NCBI GenBank assembly: GCA_963789885.1
Contig: CAWBNB010000050.1
Span: 442,506 to 506,505 of the forward strand
Direction: 5' to 3'
Source of the DNA: DATEDA01 sp963789885
GTDB lineage: Bacteria; Pseudomonadota; Gammaproteobacteria; Burkholderiales; SG8-39
DNA length: 64,000 bases
In this document: positions 9,190 to 19,089 of the stretch, piece by piece
How the letters are laid out: every line of letters starts with the position of its first letter
How positions within the stretch are numbered: position 1 is the stretch's first letter
Notes under the pieces: model-generated
Seen by the model: only the letters and a program-made list of their open reading frames with translations
Database searches by the model: none
What the model was told of the DNA's origin: nothing
Translations under genes and position numbers: made by a program

Positions 9190-9597
9190 CTATTTCTTGT
9201 CGAACTTAAGGGACGCCGAATTGATGCAGTAGCGCAACCCGGTGGGCTCGGGGCCGTCGTCGAACACGTGCCCGAGATGGGCATCGCAGCGCGCGCAGTG
9301 GACCTCGGTCCGCTTCATGAAGAAGCTCGAGTCCTCCTGCGTTTCGACCGCGGCCGGGGTCTCCGGCTGCCAGTACGAGGGCCAACCGGTGCCCGAGTCG
9401 AACTTGTGCTCGGAGCTGAAGAGCGGCTGCCCGCAGCAGACGCAAGCGTAGGTCCCCTTGTCGTGGTGGTCCCAGTAAATGCCCGAGAACGCACGCTCGG
9501 TGCCGTGCTTGCGCGTCACCTTGAACTGGTGGTCGGTCAGCTGCTTCCGCCACGCTTCCTCGGACTTGCGGATTTTCTCGTCGGTCTTCTCGGTCAT
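9190..9597 (-). CDS. msrB: Peptide-methionine (R)-S-oxide reductase
   Basis: A 135-residue cytoplasmic MsrB, which repairs the R form of methionine sulfoxide. Zinc-binding pairs are Cys52/Cys55 (CVCC) and Cys101/Cys104 (CARC). The catalytic cysteine is Cys124 in RYCINSASL. The motif FDSGTGWPSYW is also present. It is the first gene of the msrB-yciB-bolA-ppiC operon and is divergent from the AhpD-like gene at 9696. Confidence 0.97.
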   Translation of the reverse strand: MTEKTDEKIRKSEEAWRKQLTDHQFKVTRKHGTERAFSGIYWDHHDKGTYACVCCGQPLFSSEHKFDSGTGWPSYWQPETPAAVETQEDSSFFMKRTEVHCARCDAHLGHVFDDGPEPTGLRYCINSASLKFDKK

Positions 9598-9695
9598 CGG
9601 ATCTCCTGGGGGTGCGGTCCTCGGTCGCCCCGCGGGGCGGGGACCTTACAGGCTGCGTTTAGAATACTCGAACGCATTCCAGGAAGGAAACCCTC

Positions 9696-10094
9696 ATGCC
9701 GCTGGCGAAAATGGTCGAATACCGGGACGCCCCGCCCGAGGTGCGCGCGGTGTTCGACGACATCATGGCGACCCGCAAGACCGACTGGGTCAACAATTTC
9801 TGGAAGATGCTCGCGGTCGATCCGCCCACCCTGCGCCGGACCTGGGAGAGCGTCAAGCAGGTGATGGCGCCCGGCGCCCTCGATCCCCTGGTGAAGGAGA
9901 TGCTCTACATCGCGGTCAGCGTCACCAACGGCTGCGAGTACTGCATCCACTCGCACACCGCCGCGGCGCGCGCGAAGGGGATGACCGACGCGCAGCTCGC
10001 CGAGCTCATGGCGGTCGTCGGCCTCGCGAACCAGACCAACCGCTTCGCCGACGGCTGGCGGATCCCGGTCGACCCGCAGTTCGTGCCGAAGTAG
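9696..10094 (+). CDS. Carboxymuconolactone decarboxylase/AhpD-like protein
   Basis: A 132-residue helical protein of the CMD/AhpD fold. The redox-active motif NGCEYCIHSH (Cys80, Cys83, His87) is the alkylhydroperoxidase D type, so a thiol-disulfide or peroxidase role is more likely than lactone decarboxylation. A good ribosome site (AGGAAGGAAA) precedes the ATG. It is followed after 10 bases by a flavin-reductase-like gene and probably shares its transcript. The partner and substrate are unknown. Confidence 0.88.
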   Translation: MPLAKMVEYRDAPPEVRAVFDDIMATRKTDWVNNFWKMLAVDPPTLRRTWESVKQVMAPGALDPLVKEMLYIAVSVTNGCEYCIHSHTAAARAKGMTDAQLAELMAVVGLANQTNRFADGWRIPVDPQFVPK

Positions 10095-10104
10095 CCCGCG
10101 GTCG

Positions 10105-10734
10105 ATGGAGTGGGATTTCGCCGCGCTCGGCGCGCCGGGGCGCTATAAGCTGCTTGTGGGGCTCGTGACGCCGCGCCCGATCGCGTTCGTGTCCACGCGC
10201 GGGCGGGACGGCGTCGACAACGCCGCGCCGTTCAGCTTCTTCAACGTGCTGGCGGAAGACCCGCCGGTGGTCATCGTGAGCATCGAGCGCAGGCGCGACG
10301 GCCGGCCCAAGGACTCGGGCCGGAACATCCTCGAGACGGGCGAGTTCGTCGTCAACATGGTGGACGAGGCGCTGCTCGAGCGGATGCACCTGTGCTCGGT
10401 CGAGTTCCCGTCCGAGGTGAGCGAGTTCGCGGAGGCCGGTCTCACCGCGGTGCCGGGGCACAAGGTCGGCGCGCCACGGATCGCCGAGTCGCCGGTGTCG
10501 ATGGAATGCCGGCTGCACACGCGCGTGCCGTTCGAGAGGCGCGACCTCCTGATCGGCGAAATCGTCTGGCTGCACGTCCGCGACGGGATCGTCGATCCGC
10601 AGACGCTGCGCGTCAGCGCCGATTACGCGCCGGTCGGCCGCCTCTACGCGAACCTGTACACGCGCACGCGCGATCGCGTTGCCCTCGATCAGAACGCCTA
10701 CGTCGAGGCGATGCGGCAGCTCGGGCGGGTGTGA
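10105..10734 (+). CDS. Flavin reductase-like (split-barrel) protein
   Basis: A 209-residue protein of the flavin reductase-like FMN-binding split-barrel family. Seen are TPRPIAFVSTRG near the start, APFSFFNVLAEDPPVVIVSI for flavin contact, and DTxxNI-like spacing (DSGRNILETGEFVVNMV). Family members reduce FMN with NAD(P)H for a partner oxygenase or bind flavin on their own. It follows the AhpD-like gene closely. No oxygenase partner lies next to it. Confidence 0.88.
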   Translation: MEWDFAALGAPGRYKLLVGLVTPRPIAFVSTRGRDGVDNAAPFSFFNVLAEDPPVVIVSIERRRDGRPKDSGRNILETGEFVVNMVDEALLERMHLCSVEFPSEVSEFAEAGLTAVPGHKVGAPRIAESPVSMECRLHTRVPFERRDLLIGEIVWLHVRDGIVDPQTLRVSADYAPVGRLYANLYTRTRDRVALDQNAYVEAMRQLGRV

Positions 10735-10758
10735 CGCGAGCGAGCTGGATCGCCGCCG

Positions 10759-11349
10759 CTAGCGCGCGGCTGGCCAGTCCTCGACCCTGATCCGCGCGAT
10801 CACCCGGAACCCGTCGCCCGTCGGCAGGACCACCGCGGCCTCGCCCTCGGCGAGGTAAGGCGGCCCGGCAACCGCATGGAAGGGGTTGCCGTGGCTCACG
10901 ATCACGTCGTTGGCCCCGGGTGCCGGGCGTGCCGACAGGAGCTTGCGTAGCGCGGCGTAGCGCGCCGGGTCGTCGGCCCGCACCGGTCCGCCGCGCACCT
11001 CCGCGGTCTTCTCCGCGCGCCCGAACATGAGCTCGGCCGTCTCGACGGTGCGGCAGTACGGGCTCGCCCGCACCCTCCCGATCGGGATCCCGAGCGCCTT
11101 GATCGCGGCGCCGACCGCGCGCGCGTCGTCCCGTCCGCGGTCGACGAGATTGCGCTGGGTCGGGCAGTCGTCGAAGCTCTTCATCCCGGCGTCGTTCTTC
11201 GTCATGTCGGTGGCCGCATGACGGAAATAGAGGACGTAGCCGCCCCGGCGCAGGGCGTCGACCGCCGCGGGCGGCGCGAGGAGATCGTTCGCGGCCGCCG
11301 CCCCGAGCACGGCCAATGCGACGAAGGCGACCCAGCGAAGCGTGCGCAT
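10759..11349 (-). CDS. Secreted histidine-phosphatase family protein
   Basis: A 196-residue protein with a signal peptide (MRTLRWVAFVALAVLGAAAA) and a histidine phosphatase fold. The catalytic RHG motif reads RHA here (YFRHAATDM), and the second histidine is in VSHGNPFHAV. ASPYCRTVETAELMF matches the family. A short insert (TKNDAGMKSFDDCPTQRNL) is typical of a periplasmic subgroup. It probably acts on a phosphoester in the periplasm; the substrate is unknown. It stands alone between convergent and divergent neighbours. Confidence 0.85.
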   Translation of the reverse strand: MRTLRWVAFVALAVLGAAAANDLLAPPAAVDALRRGGYVLYFRHAATDMTKNDAGMKSFDDCPTQRNLVDRGRDDARAVGAAIKALGIPIGRVRASPYCRTVETAELMFGRAEKTAEVRGGPVRADDPARYAALRKLLSARPAPGANDVIVSHGNPFHAVAGPPYLAEGEAAVVLPTGDGFRVIARIRVEDWPAAR

Positions 11350-11432
11350 GAGAGGAAGCTAGCATAAGGGGCGGTGGGGGCGGCGCGACTTCGCGGCGTG
11401 CTAGGCTCGTGCCGGATCGAGGAGGAAGGCTC

Positions 11433-12395
11433 ATGCATCGTCGGTTCCGCTGGTGGTCGCTCGCGCTCGGCATTGCGCTCGCGGCCACGGCCCAGGCGCA
11501 GACCGAACGGCCGGTGCGCATCATCGTCGGCTTCCCCGCCGGCGCCACGCTCGACTCGCTGGCGCGCCAGATCGCCGACAAGCTGCGTGCCGGCCTCGGC
11601 CAGCCGGTGATCGTGGAGAACCGCACCGGTGCCGCCGGCCGGCTCGCGGCAGAGTACGTGAAAAGCCAGCCGGGCGACGGCGCGACGCTTCTCATGACGC
11701 CGCTCGCGAACATGGCGACCATGCCGCACTCGCACAAGGGGCTGCGCTACGACCCGTTCCGCGATTTCGCGCCGGTGTCGCACGTCGCGAGCTTCCAGAT
11801 CACGTTCGCGGTCGGCCCGGCCGTGCCGTCGCAGACGCTGCGCGACTACGTGGCGCTGGTGAAGAAGGACCCGAGCGCAGGCAGCTATGCCTCGGCGGCC
11901 GCGGGCAGCATCCCGCACTTCCTCGGCGTGATGTTCGCCCGTACCGCGGGCATCGAGCTGACGCACGTCCCGTACAAGGGCACCGCGCCGGCCCTCACCG
12001 ATCTCGTGGGTGGGCAGATCGCCGCGGCCGTGATGACCGTGCCCGACATCGTTCCGCTGCACAAGGCAGGCAAGCTCCGCGCGCTCGCGGTCGCGGGCGC
12101 GCAGCGTTCGGAGGCGTTGCCGGAGGTGCCGACGTTCAAGGAGCAGGGCTACGACCTCGAGGGCAGCGGCTGGTACGCGGTGTTCGCCCCGGCCTCGACG
12201 CCGAAGGAGACGGTGGACCGGTTGAGCCGGCAGATCGCCGCTGCGACCCAGACGCCCGAAGTCCGGGCGTTCATCCAGAGGGGCGGGATGGAGGCGACCG
12301 GAACGACCCCCGCTGAGCTCGCCGCGATCCTCAAGGCCGACTACGACCGCTGGGGGCCGGTGATCAAGGCGTCGGGGTTCACCTCGGAGGACTGA
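11433..12395 (+). CDS. Bug/TctC-type solute-binding receptor
   Basis: A 320-residue periplasmic receptor of the Bordetella uptake gene (Bug) family, normally part of or an orphan relative of tripartite tricarboxylate transporters. It has a signal peptide ending AQAQ. Family motifs are RPVRIIVGFPAGATLDSLAR, VENRTGAAGRLAAEYV and LTHVPYKGTAPALTDLVGGQI. ATG 11433 is chosen because GAGGAAGG lies just before it. No TctA/TctB genes are nearby, so it is an orphan receptor. It is divergent from the histidine phosphatase gene. The ligand is probably an organic acid, perhaps the substrate of the enolase-superfamily enzyme next door. Confidence 0.93.
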   Translation: MHRRFRWWSLALGIALAATAQAQTERPVRIIVGFPAGATLDSLARQIADKLRAGLGQPVIVENRTGAAGRLAAEYVKSQPGDGATLLMTPLANMATMPHSHKGLRYDPFRDFAPVSHVASFQITFAVGPAVPSQTLRDYVALVKKDPSAGSYASAAAGSIPHFLGVMFARTAGIELTHVPYKGTAPALTDLVGGQIAAAVMTVPDIVPLHKAGKLRALAVAGAQRSEALPEVPTFKEQGYDLEGSGWYAVFAPASTPKETVDRLSRQIAAATQTPEVRAFIQRGGMEATGTTPAELAAILKADYDRWGPVIKASGFTSED

Positions 12396-12574
12396 TTCCC
12401 CCGCGGCGGCGCGCAGCCCCGGGGACACCTCGCCCGTCAGGGCGTCGAAGCAGAAGAGCTTGCCCGCGCCGTGGGCGTAGAGCCGTCCGTCCTCGACGAG
12501 CAGGCCGATGAGCCAGGCGGCGCTGCGACCACCGACCCGCCGATCCCCATGAAGAGCAGCTCGGACACTTCCAT
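12396..12574 (-). pseudogene. Remnant of PQQ-like beta-propeller protein
   Basis: A well-placed ATG (12574) with a strong GGGAGGAGG ribosome site opens a frame reading MEVSELLFMGIGGSVVA, which then ends uselessly at 12437. In the neighbouring frame the sequence continues as DGRLYAHGAGKLFCFDALTG, which looks like the blade repeat of PQQ-like beta-propeller proteins. Part of a blade seems lost between the two pieces and one base is out of step. It lies 17 bases downstream of the enolase-superfamily gene on the same strand, so it may be a decayed last gene of that operon. Homology is judged by eye only. Confidence 0.4.
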
Positions 12575-12591
12575 GGCACCTCCTCCCTTCT

Positions 12592-13746
12592 TCAGGCCTT
12601 GCCCCGGCCGCGCGAGGTCGGCCGCTTCGCCAGCTCGCGGATCGCGTCGCCCTGCGGCGCGAAACCGAGGCCGGGTGCCTCGGGCAGGGCGAGCCAGCCG
12701 TCCTGCGCGCGCGCGAGCCCCTCGAAAATCTGCTCGCACACGAGCAGCGCGACGTAGTGGTACTCCACCAGCCCGCCGTTCGCCAGCCCGGCGTGGAGGT
12801 GCATGTTGTGATGCGTCCATGCGCCGCCGTTCGCGATGCCGACGTTGAACGCTGCCGCCATGCCCGCGATCCGCGCGACCTGCGTGAACCCGCCGCTGAT
12901 TACGACGTTGGGCTGGAGGAGATCGACGGCATCGGCGAGCACGAGGTCGCGGAAGCGGTACGCGAGCCCTTCGTTCTGGCCGGCGCCGAGCGGAATGCGC
13001 GTCCTGCGCCGGAGATCGGCCATTACCCGCACGTCGTTCTGCGTGATCGGCTCCTCGAACAGCGCCACGTCGTACGGCTCGATGCGGCGCGCGAGCTCGT
13101 GCGCGTGGTAGCCGTCGAGGCTGCAGTTGGCATCGACGTAGATCTGCACGCCCGGGCCGACCGCGTCGCGAACCGCTCGCACGCGCGCGGCGTCTTCCGC
13201 GATCACGGCCGCGAGCGGGCGCGGCTCGTCGCGCCGCTGGAGCGCGTGATGCCCGACGACCATCTTGAGGCGGGTGTGGCCTTCGGCCACCCAGAGTTTC
13301 GCCGCCGCGGCGAGCTGGTCGCGATCGAAGAAACCGAAGCCGAACGTCGCATAGACGGGTACGCGATCGCGCGCGCCGCCGAGGAGCCGCCACACGGGCG
13401 CGCCGAAGTGCTTGCCCTTCAGGTCCCAGAGCGCGACGTCGATGGCGGCGATGGCGTGGCTCGCGTAGCCGGTCTGGCCGCGGGGCGACAGCAGCCAGTA
13501 GAGCTTGTCCCAGAGGCGCTCGTGCGCGAGCGGATCCTCGCCGAGGAGCGCGGGCGCGGCGATCTCGTCGATCGCCGCCGCGACCACCTCTTCCTCGGTG
13601 ATCGCCGTGAAGCCGTGACCGACGAGCCCGGTGTCGGTCTCGACCTCGGCGAGGCAGACCGAGAGCGACGCCTCCTTGGCGAGCCCGAGCACCCCGATGC
13701 GGACCGGGACGTTGAGCGGCGTCGCCTTGACGCGGGTGATCTTCAC
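12592..13746 (-). CDS. Mandelate racemase/muconate lactonizing enzyme family
   Basis: A 384-residue enolase-superfamily enzyme starting at GTG 13746 (MKITRVKATPLNVPVRIG). The capping domain comes first, then the barrel. Seen are HTRLKMVVG (general base Lys), VDANCSLDG (metal Asp) and LFEEPI (metal Glu). The third ligand position, usually G-E-N, reads GAGQNEG, so the metal site differs or uses the later Glu. The end has the variant ANGGAWTHHNMHLHAG, rich in His. It likely abstracts an alpha proton from a sugar acid or other carboxylate. The Bug receptor faces it from the other strand and may import its substrate. Confidence 0.88.
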   Translation of the reverse strand: MKITRVKATPLNVPVRIGVLGLAKEASLSVCLAEVETDTGLVGHGFTAITEEEVVAAAIDEIAAPALLGEDPLAHERLWDKLYWLLSPRGQTGYASHAIAAIDVALWDLKGKHFGAPVWRLLGGARDRVPVYATFGFGFFDRDQLAAAAKLWVAEGHTRLKMVVGHHALQRRDEPRPLAAVIAEDAARVRAVRDAVGPGVQIYVDANCSLDGYHAHELARRIEPYDVALFEEPITQNDVRVMADLRRRTRIPLGAGQNEGLAYRFRDLVLADAVDLLQPNVVISGGFTQVARIAGMAAAFNVGIANGGAWTHHNMHLHAGLANGGLVEYHYVALLVCEQIFEGLARAQDGWLALPEAPGLGFAPQGDAIRELAKRPTSRGRGKA

Positions 13747-13778
13747 GGGCGAATGGTCGCCCGGCCGGGCGGGGCCGT

Positions 13779-14594
13779 CTAGAGCCGGGACACGAAATCG
13801 GCGAGGAGCGCGTCGAACCGCGCCGGCTCGTCGACGAAGAGCGCGTGCCCGGCATTCTCGAAGACGGCGATCTCGGTCGCCGGACGGTTCCGCTTGAGGT
13901 TCTGCGCCTGCTCGGCGAACTGCGGCGTCACGACGTAGAGGAGCGGAACCGTCACCGCGTGCGCTGCGGCGCGCCAATGCTCCCGCGGATAGGGGTAGGC
14001 GAGCAGCGCGAGGCTCGCATCGAGCGGGAGCTGCGAGGCGCTCCGGACGAGCGCCCCGAGCTCGGCTTCAGGTTGCGGCGTCCGGAACATCGCGCGCACG
14101 AAGCGGTCGAGCGCGGCCGCGCGATCCCGCTTGAGGTCGGTCCGGAAGTTGCCGCCCCGCGGCGCCGGCGGCTCGCCCACCGAGCTGTCGACGAGCACCA
14201 GGCCGGCGAGCTTCGATTCGCCGTGGGCGCGCACGTAGTGGAGCGACTCGAGCGCACCGAGCGACCAGCCGACGAGCACGACGCGCGGGTATCGGGCGAC
14301 GAACTCGGCGATGTCGGCGGCGCGGCGATCGGCGGTGTAGCCCGTCCGCGCGATCTCGGAGCGCCCCTGGCCGCGTGGGTCGAGCGCCGCGACGCGATAG
14401 CGCGTCCCCAGCGACTGGATCTGCCCGCGCCAGATCTCCGCCGGCATCGACCACCCGGGCACGAACGCAATTACCGGCAAGCGGTCGGCTGGGCCGGCCT
14501 CGAGGATGTGCAGGCGGACACCGTCGGACGCGACGAAGAAAGTGCTTTCCACCCGGACCTCGGACGCCGCGGCGATGCGCAGGCCGCAGAGCAT
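13779..14594 (-). CDS. Secreted alpha/beta hydrolase
   Basis: A 271-residue alpha/beta hydrolase if started at ATG 14594. The nucleophile elbow is GWSLG, the oxyanion stretch is VPGWSM, and the catalytic His is in NAGHALFVDEP. The first residues (MLCGLRIAAASE) form only a short signal sequence. A fuller signal would start 13 codons earlier at 14633, where an ATT codon overlaps the upstream TGA stop; an ancestral TGATG overlap there is likely. The gene is in frame with the upstream unknown gene only because that gene is frameshifted. The substrate is unknown; esterase or lactonase are possible. Confidence 0.85.
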   Translation of the reverse strand: MLCGLRIAAASEVRVESTFFVASDGVRLHILEAGPADRLPVIAFVPGWSMPAEIWRGQIQSLGTRYRVAALDPRGQGRSEIARTGYTADRRAADIAEFVARYPRVVLVGWSLGALESLHYVRAHGESKLAGLVLVDSSVGEPPAPRGGNFRTDLKRDRAAALDRFVRAMFRTPQPEAELGALVRSASQLPLDASLALLAYPYPREHWRAAAHAVTVPLLYVVTPQFAEQAQNLKRNRPATEIAVFENAGHALFVDEPARFDALLADFVSRL

Positions 14595-14632
14595 ACACAG
14601 CGCGCAGAGCGCGCTGCGGGCCAGGACACGAA

Positions 14633-15791
14633 TCAGGAACGCCGGGCGGTGCTGCGGGCGACCATCAGGCCGGAGCGGCCTTCCTGCCAGTGATAGCCGA
14701 ACGGGAAGGGCAGGCATCGAGACGTTCCCGACCTGCCGGTACGCCGCGGCGAGATCCTTCTGGTAGCCGTAGTTGAAGTCCCGGATCGGACGCGCGTAGC
14801 GCCCGAAGAGCCGCACGTCGAACCCGCGCTCCCGCAGGAACCGGTACGGGATGCCGGTGTCGTCCTGGACCACGAGCTCGCTCACCTCGAGCAGCGTCCT
14901 GCGCGTGCCCGCGAACTCGTTCCCGTGCAGCAGGTACGAGGCCGACTTCAGGAACGTGATGCTCGGATTTTGCTTCGCCAGGAACGGCAGGAACTCCGGG
15001 TTCGCGCGCAGCGCCGCATCGGTCGCGTCGAGCGACAGATAGTAGAGCGTCTGCGGCTTGCCGATGAGCGGCTGGACGAAGGTGACCTTCACGCCCTGCG
15101 CCCGGCGCGACGCCCGGGTGCCGGTGTTCGGCAGCGGCCCGGCGGCCCGTCCGAGGTCGAACGGCTCGACCGCGGCGATCCGGACGTCGAGGAGACCCAT
15201 CGACGCCAGCATCAGGGGGAGCATCCCCTTGAGCCGCGGTGTCTGGAGCTCGCGCGCCATGTGCTGGGTGATAAAGTAGTTGCGCACGAGGATGTCGCCG
15301 AGCGCGACGCGAACGTCGCGGAGCAGCGCGGTCGCATCCTCGCGGCTCATCGCCTCGAGCGGCGGCACTTCGCCCGGCCGCTCCAGCCCGAAGAACACGT
15401 AGGTGTCGCACCGGGGGAACAGCAGATAGGCGTTGAGGAAGTCCGGGCCGCTGAACGGGTAGAGCAGGGTGCGGCAGCGGTCGAGCTCGACGCCGAGCAC
15501 CTCGTCGCGCCAGCCCTCGATCACGCTCAGGCGCTCGCGCCGGAGCCGTTCCCATTGCGGGGCAAGCGTCGCCCGGTGCTTCTGCCAGGCGTCGAGGGTT
15601 GCGACGTGCGCGTGCGGCTCGTAGGTCGAGCTCACGCCGGCGAGGAGCCGCGCAGTCGACGTGATCCGCGCATCGGGCGTCGCGATCTCGCTCGCCGGCG
15701 CCTGCGCGAAGGCACACCCCGCGGCGATCGCCAGGACGAACGCGGCTGCGGCTTGCGCCGCAACGTCGTAAAAGTAACGATATGCCGTCAT
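14633..15791 (-). pseudogene. Secreted protein of unknown function, frameshifted
   Basis: About 385 residues with a signal peptide ending near AFAQA. I do not recognise the family. It is largely alpha-helical, with conserved-looking stretches YPFSGPDFLNAYLLFP and CDTYVFFGLERPGE, and a middle part with alternating strands. Near 14705 the frame shifts by one extra base; the other frame gives a sensible end (PFPFGYHWQEGRSGLMVARS) and a TGA at 14635. Without the shift the frame runs into the downstream hydrolase gene as an artificial 706-residue fusion. ATG 15791 is preferred; an in-frame ATG also exists at 15812. It probably forms an operon with the hydrolase. Confidence 0.7.
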
Positions 15792-15941
15792 GCAGACACG
15801 CTTCCCGCCCATGCGAGGCGCGAGCAAATCGCTCGTCCCCGTACGTGAGCAGAACGCGTGCCAAGGCCGCGCGGTTGACGCGCGACGGGCGCGTGCCAAC
15901 TATTCCCGGCCCGCGGGCGGCATGGACCGTCTGCCGAAGAA

Positions 15942-17369
<1,428 letters not shown>

Positions 17370-17387
17370 GAAATGGCTCCGATCGGG

Positions 17388-19070
17388 TCAGACCCGCTCC
17401 CAGTTGAATTTCGCTTTGCTCCCGGTTCCGAACACCTTCAGCGCACCTTGCTCGCCGACGGCGTTCGGCCGGTTGAAGATCCAGTTCTGCCACGCGGTCA
17501 GGCGGCCGAAGATCCGCGTTTCCATCGTCTCCCGGCCGCCGAAGCGCAGGTTCGCTTCCATGCCGGTGAGCGCGTCCGGCGAGAGGCTCGCCCGCTCCTC
17601 GATCGCGATGCGCACTTCCTCGTCCCAGTCGAGGTCGTCCGGCGCGAAGGTGACCAGGCCCAGCCCGATCGCCGCTTCCGCGTCGAGCTTCCTGCCGACT
17701 TGCGCCCGCGCCGCTTCGACCGGGGCACTCTCATCGCAGAAACGCGCAGAGAGCCGCGGCAGATCGTTCACCATGGGATACGCACCGAAGTTCAGCGCCG
17801 ACAGGGCGATGCGCGGCGCGCCGGCCTCGTCGTCGGGCAGCTGCAGCATGTAGCTCCGGTCGGCCGCGAGCAGGAGCTCGGCGAGGGTGCCCGCGAAGCA
17901 CGACCCCTGGTCGACGATCGCGAACAGCGTGCGCGACGAGACGTCGAGCCGCGCGAAGGTCCGGCGGAGGAGGCCGATCGTCTCCTTCACCAGCCAGTGG
18001 CCGCGCTGGGCGTCGAGCACGGCGTCGACCGCGAGCACCGCGTCCGCGTCGCCGCGAGTCTTAAGGATCCAGGTGCCGATCTCGAGGTCGTTGGTGCGGA
18101 GGCAAAGGATCGCATCGTCGAGCTCCCGCGCCATCGCGAGCGGCCACCAGCTCGCGCCCGCCTGCAGGATCGCGGCGGGATCGGCCGGTTGCGCCGACCT
18201 GGGGGCAGCCACGGTGATCGTTGCCGTGCGTGCCTTGCGGTCGACCGTCACGTCGACGTATTCATAGTGATAGCCGGTGTCGTCGATCCTGCGCGCAAGG
18301 GGCGTTAGCTTGATCCCCGGCCCCGCCCCCGCTCGGCCACTCGTGGCCGCGAGCGCCGCGACGCGGTCCTTGACCGCCTGGGCAAAACCTTGCGGTTTGG
18401 CGACGTGGTCGACGAGCTTCCACTCGCGGGCGCGGTCGGCGCGCACGCCCTCGCTCGTCGTGGAGAAGACGTCGGCAAGGTCGCGGCGCACCTTGCGCTT
18501 GTCGGTGACGCGCGTCAGGCCGCCCGTGCCGGGCAGCACACCGAGCAGGGGGACCTCGGGAAGGCTGACCGTGGACGAGCGGTCGTCGATCATCAGGATC
18601 TCGTCGCAGGCGAGGGCGAGCTCGTAGCCGCCGCCGGCGACGGTGCCGTTGACCGCCGCGAGGAACCGCAGCCCCTCGTGGCGGCTCGAGTCCTCCATGC
18701 CGTTCCGGGTCTCGTTGGTGAACTTGCAGAAGTTCACCTTCCAGGCGTGGGTCGAAAGCCCGAGCATGTAGATGTTCGCGCCCGAGCAGAACATCCGCTC
18801 CCGCGCGCTCGTGATCACCACCACTTTCACTTCGGGATGCTCGAACCGGATGCGCTGGAGCGCGTCGTAGAGCTCGATGTCGACGCCGAGGTCGTACGAG
18901 TTCAGCTTCAGCCGGTAACCCGGTTTGAGGCCGCGCTCCTCGTCGACGTGCATCGAGAGGGTGGCGACTTCCCCTTCGACCTTCAGCCGCCAGTGCGCGT
19001 AGGTCTCCGGGTTGCGCTCGTACGTGATGAGAGCCTGGGGCTCGCTTGTCGCTTGCGGAACTGCGCTCAT
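17388..19070 (-). CDS. boxC: Benzoyl-CoA-dihydrodiol lyase BoxC
   Basis: A 560-residue crotonase-superfamily enzyme that opens the ring of 2,3-epoxybenzoyl-CoA with two waters, giving 3,4-didehydroadipyl-CoA semialdehyde and formate. Two crotonase-like halves are visible, with REERMFCSGANIYMLG-type oxyanion-hole sequence in the first and VAGGGYELALACDEI following. AGGAGACACC precedes the ATG. It is 19 bases downstream of boxR and 18 bases upstream of boxB, forming one operon. Confidence 0.96.
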   Translation of the reverse strand: MSAVPQATSEPQALITYERNPETYAHWRLKVEGEVATLSMHVDEERGLKPGYRLKLNSYDLGVDIELYDALQRIRFEHPEVKVVVITSARERMFCSGANIYMLGLSTHAWKVNFCKFTNETRNGMEDSSRHEGLRFLAAVNGTVAGGGYELALACDEILMIDDRSSTVSLPEVPLLGVLPGTGGLTRVTDKRKVRRDLADVFSTTSEGVRADRAREWKLVDHVAKPQGFAQAVKDRVAALAATSGRAGAGPGIKLTPLARRIDDTGYHYEYVDVTVDRKARTATITVAAPRSAQPADPAAILQAGASWWPLAMARELDDAILCLRTNDLEIGTWILKTRGDADAVLAVDAVLDAQRGHWLVKETIGLLRRTFARLDVSSRTLFAIVDQGSCFAGTLAELLLAADRSYMLQLPDDEAGAPRIALSALNFGAYPMVNDLPRLSARFCDESAPVEAARAQVGRKLDAEAAIGLGLVTFAPDDLDWDEEVRIAIEERASLSPDALTGMEANLRFGGRETMETRIFGRLTAWQNWIFNRPNAVGEQGALKVFGTGSKAKFNWERV

Positions 19071-19089
19071 GGTGTCTCCTGGTTTGGTC

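Noticed and set aside
13779..15899. A single 706-residue protein
   Set aside because: It joins a signal-peptide protein of unknown family to a separate secreted hydrolase; the other frame supplies a natural end for the first, so this is a frameshift artefact.
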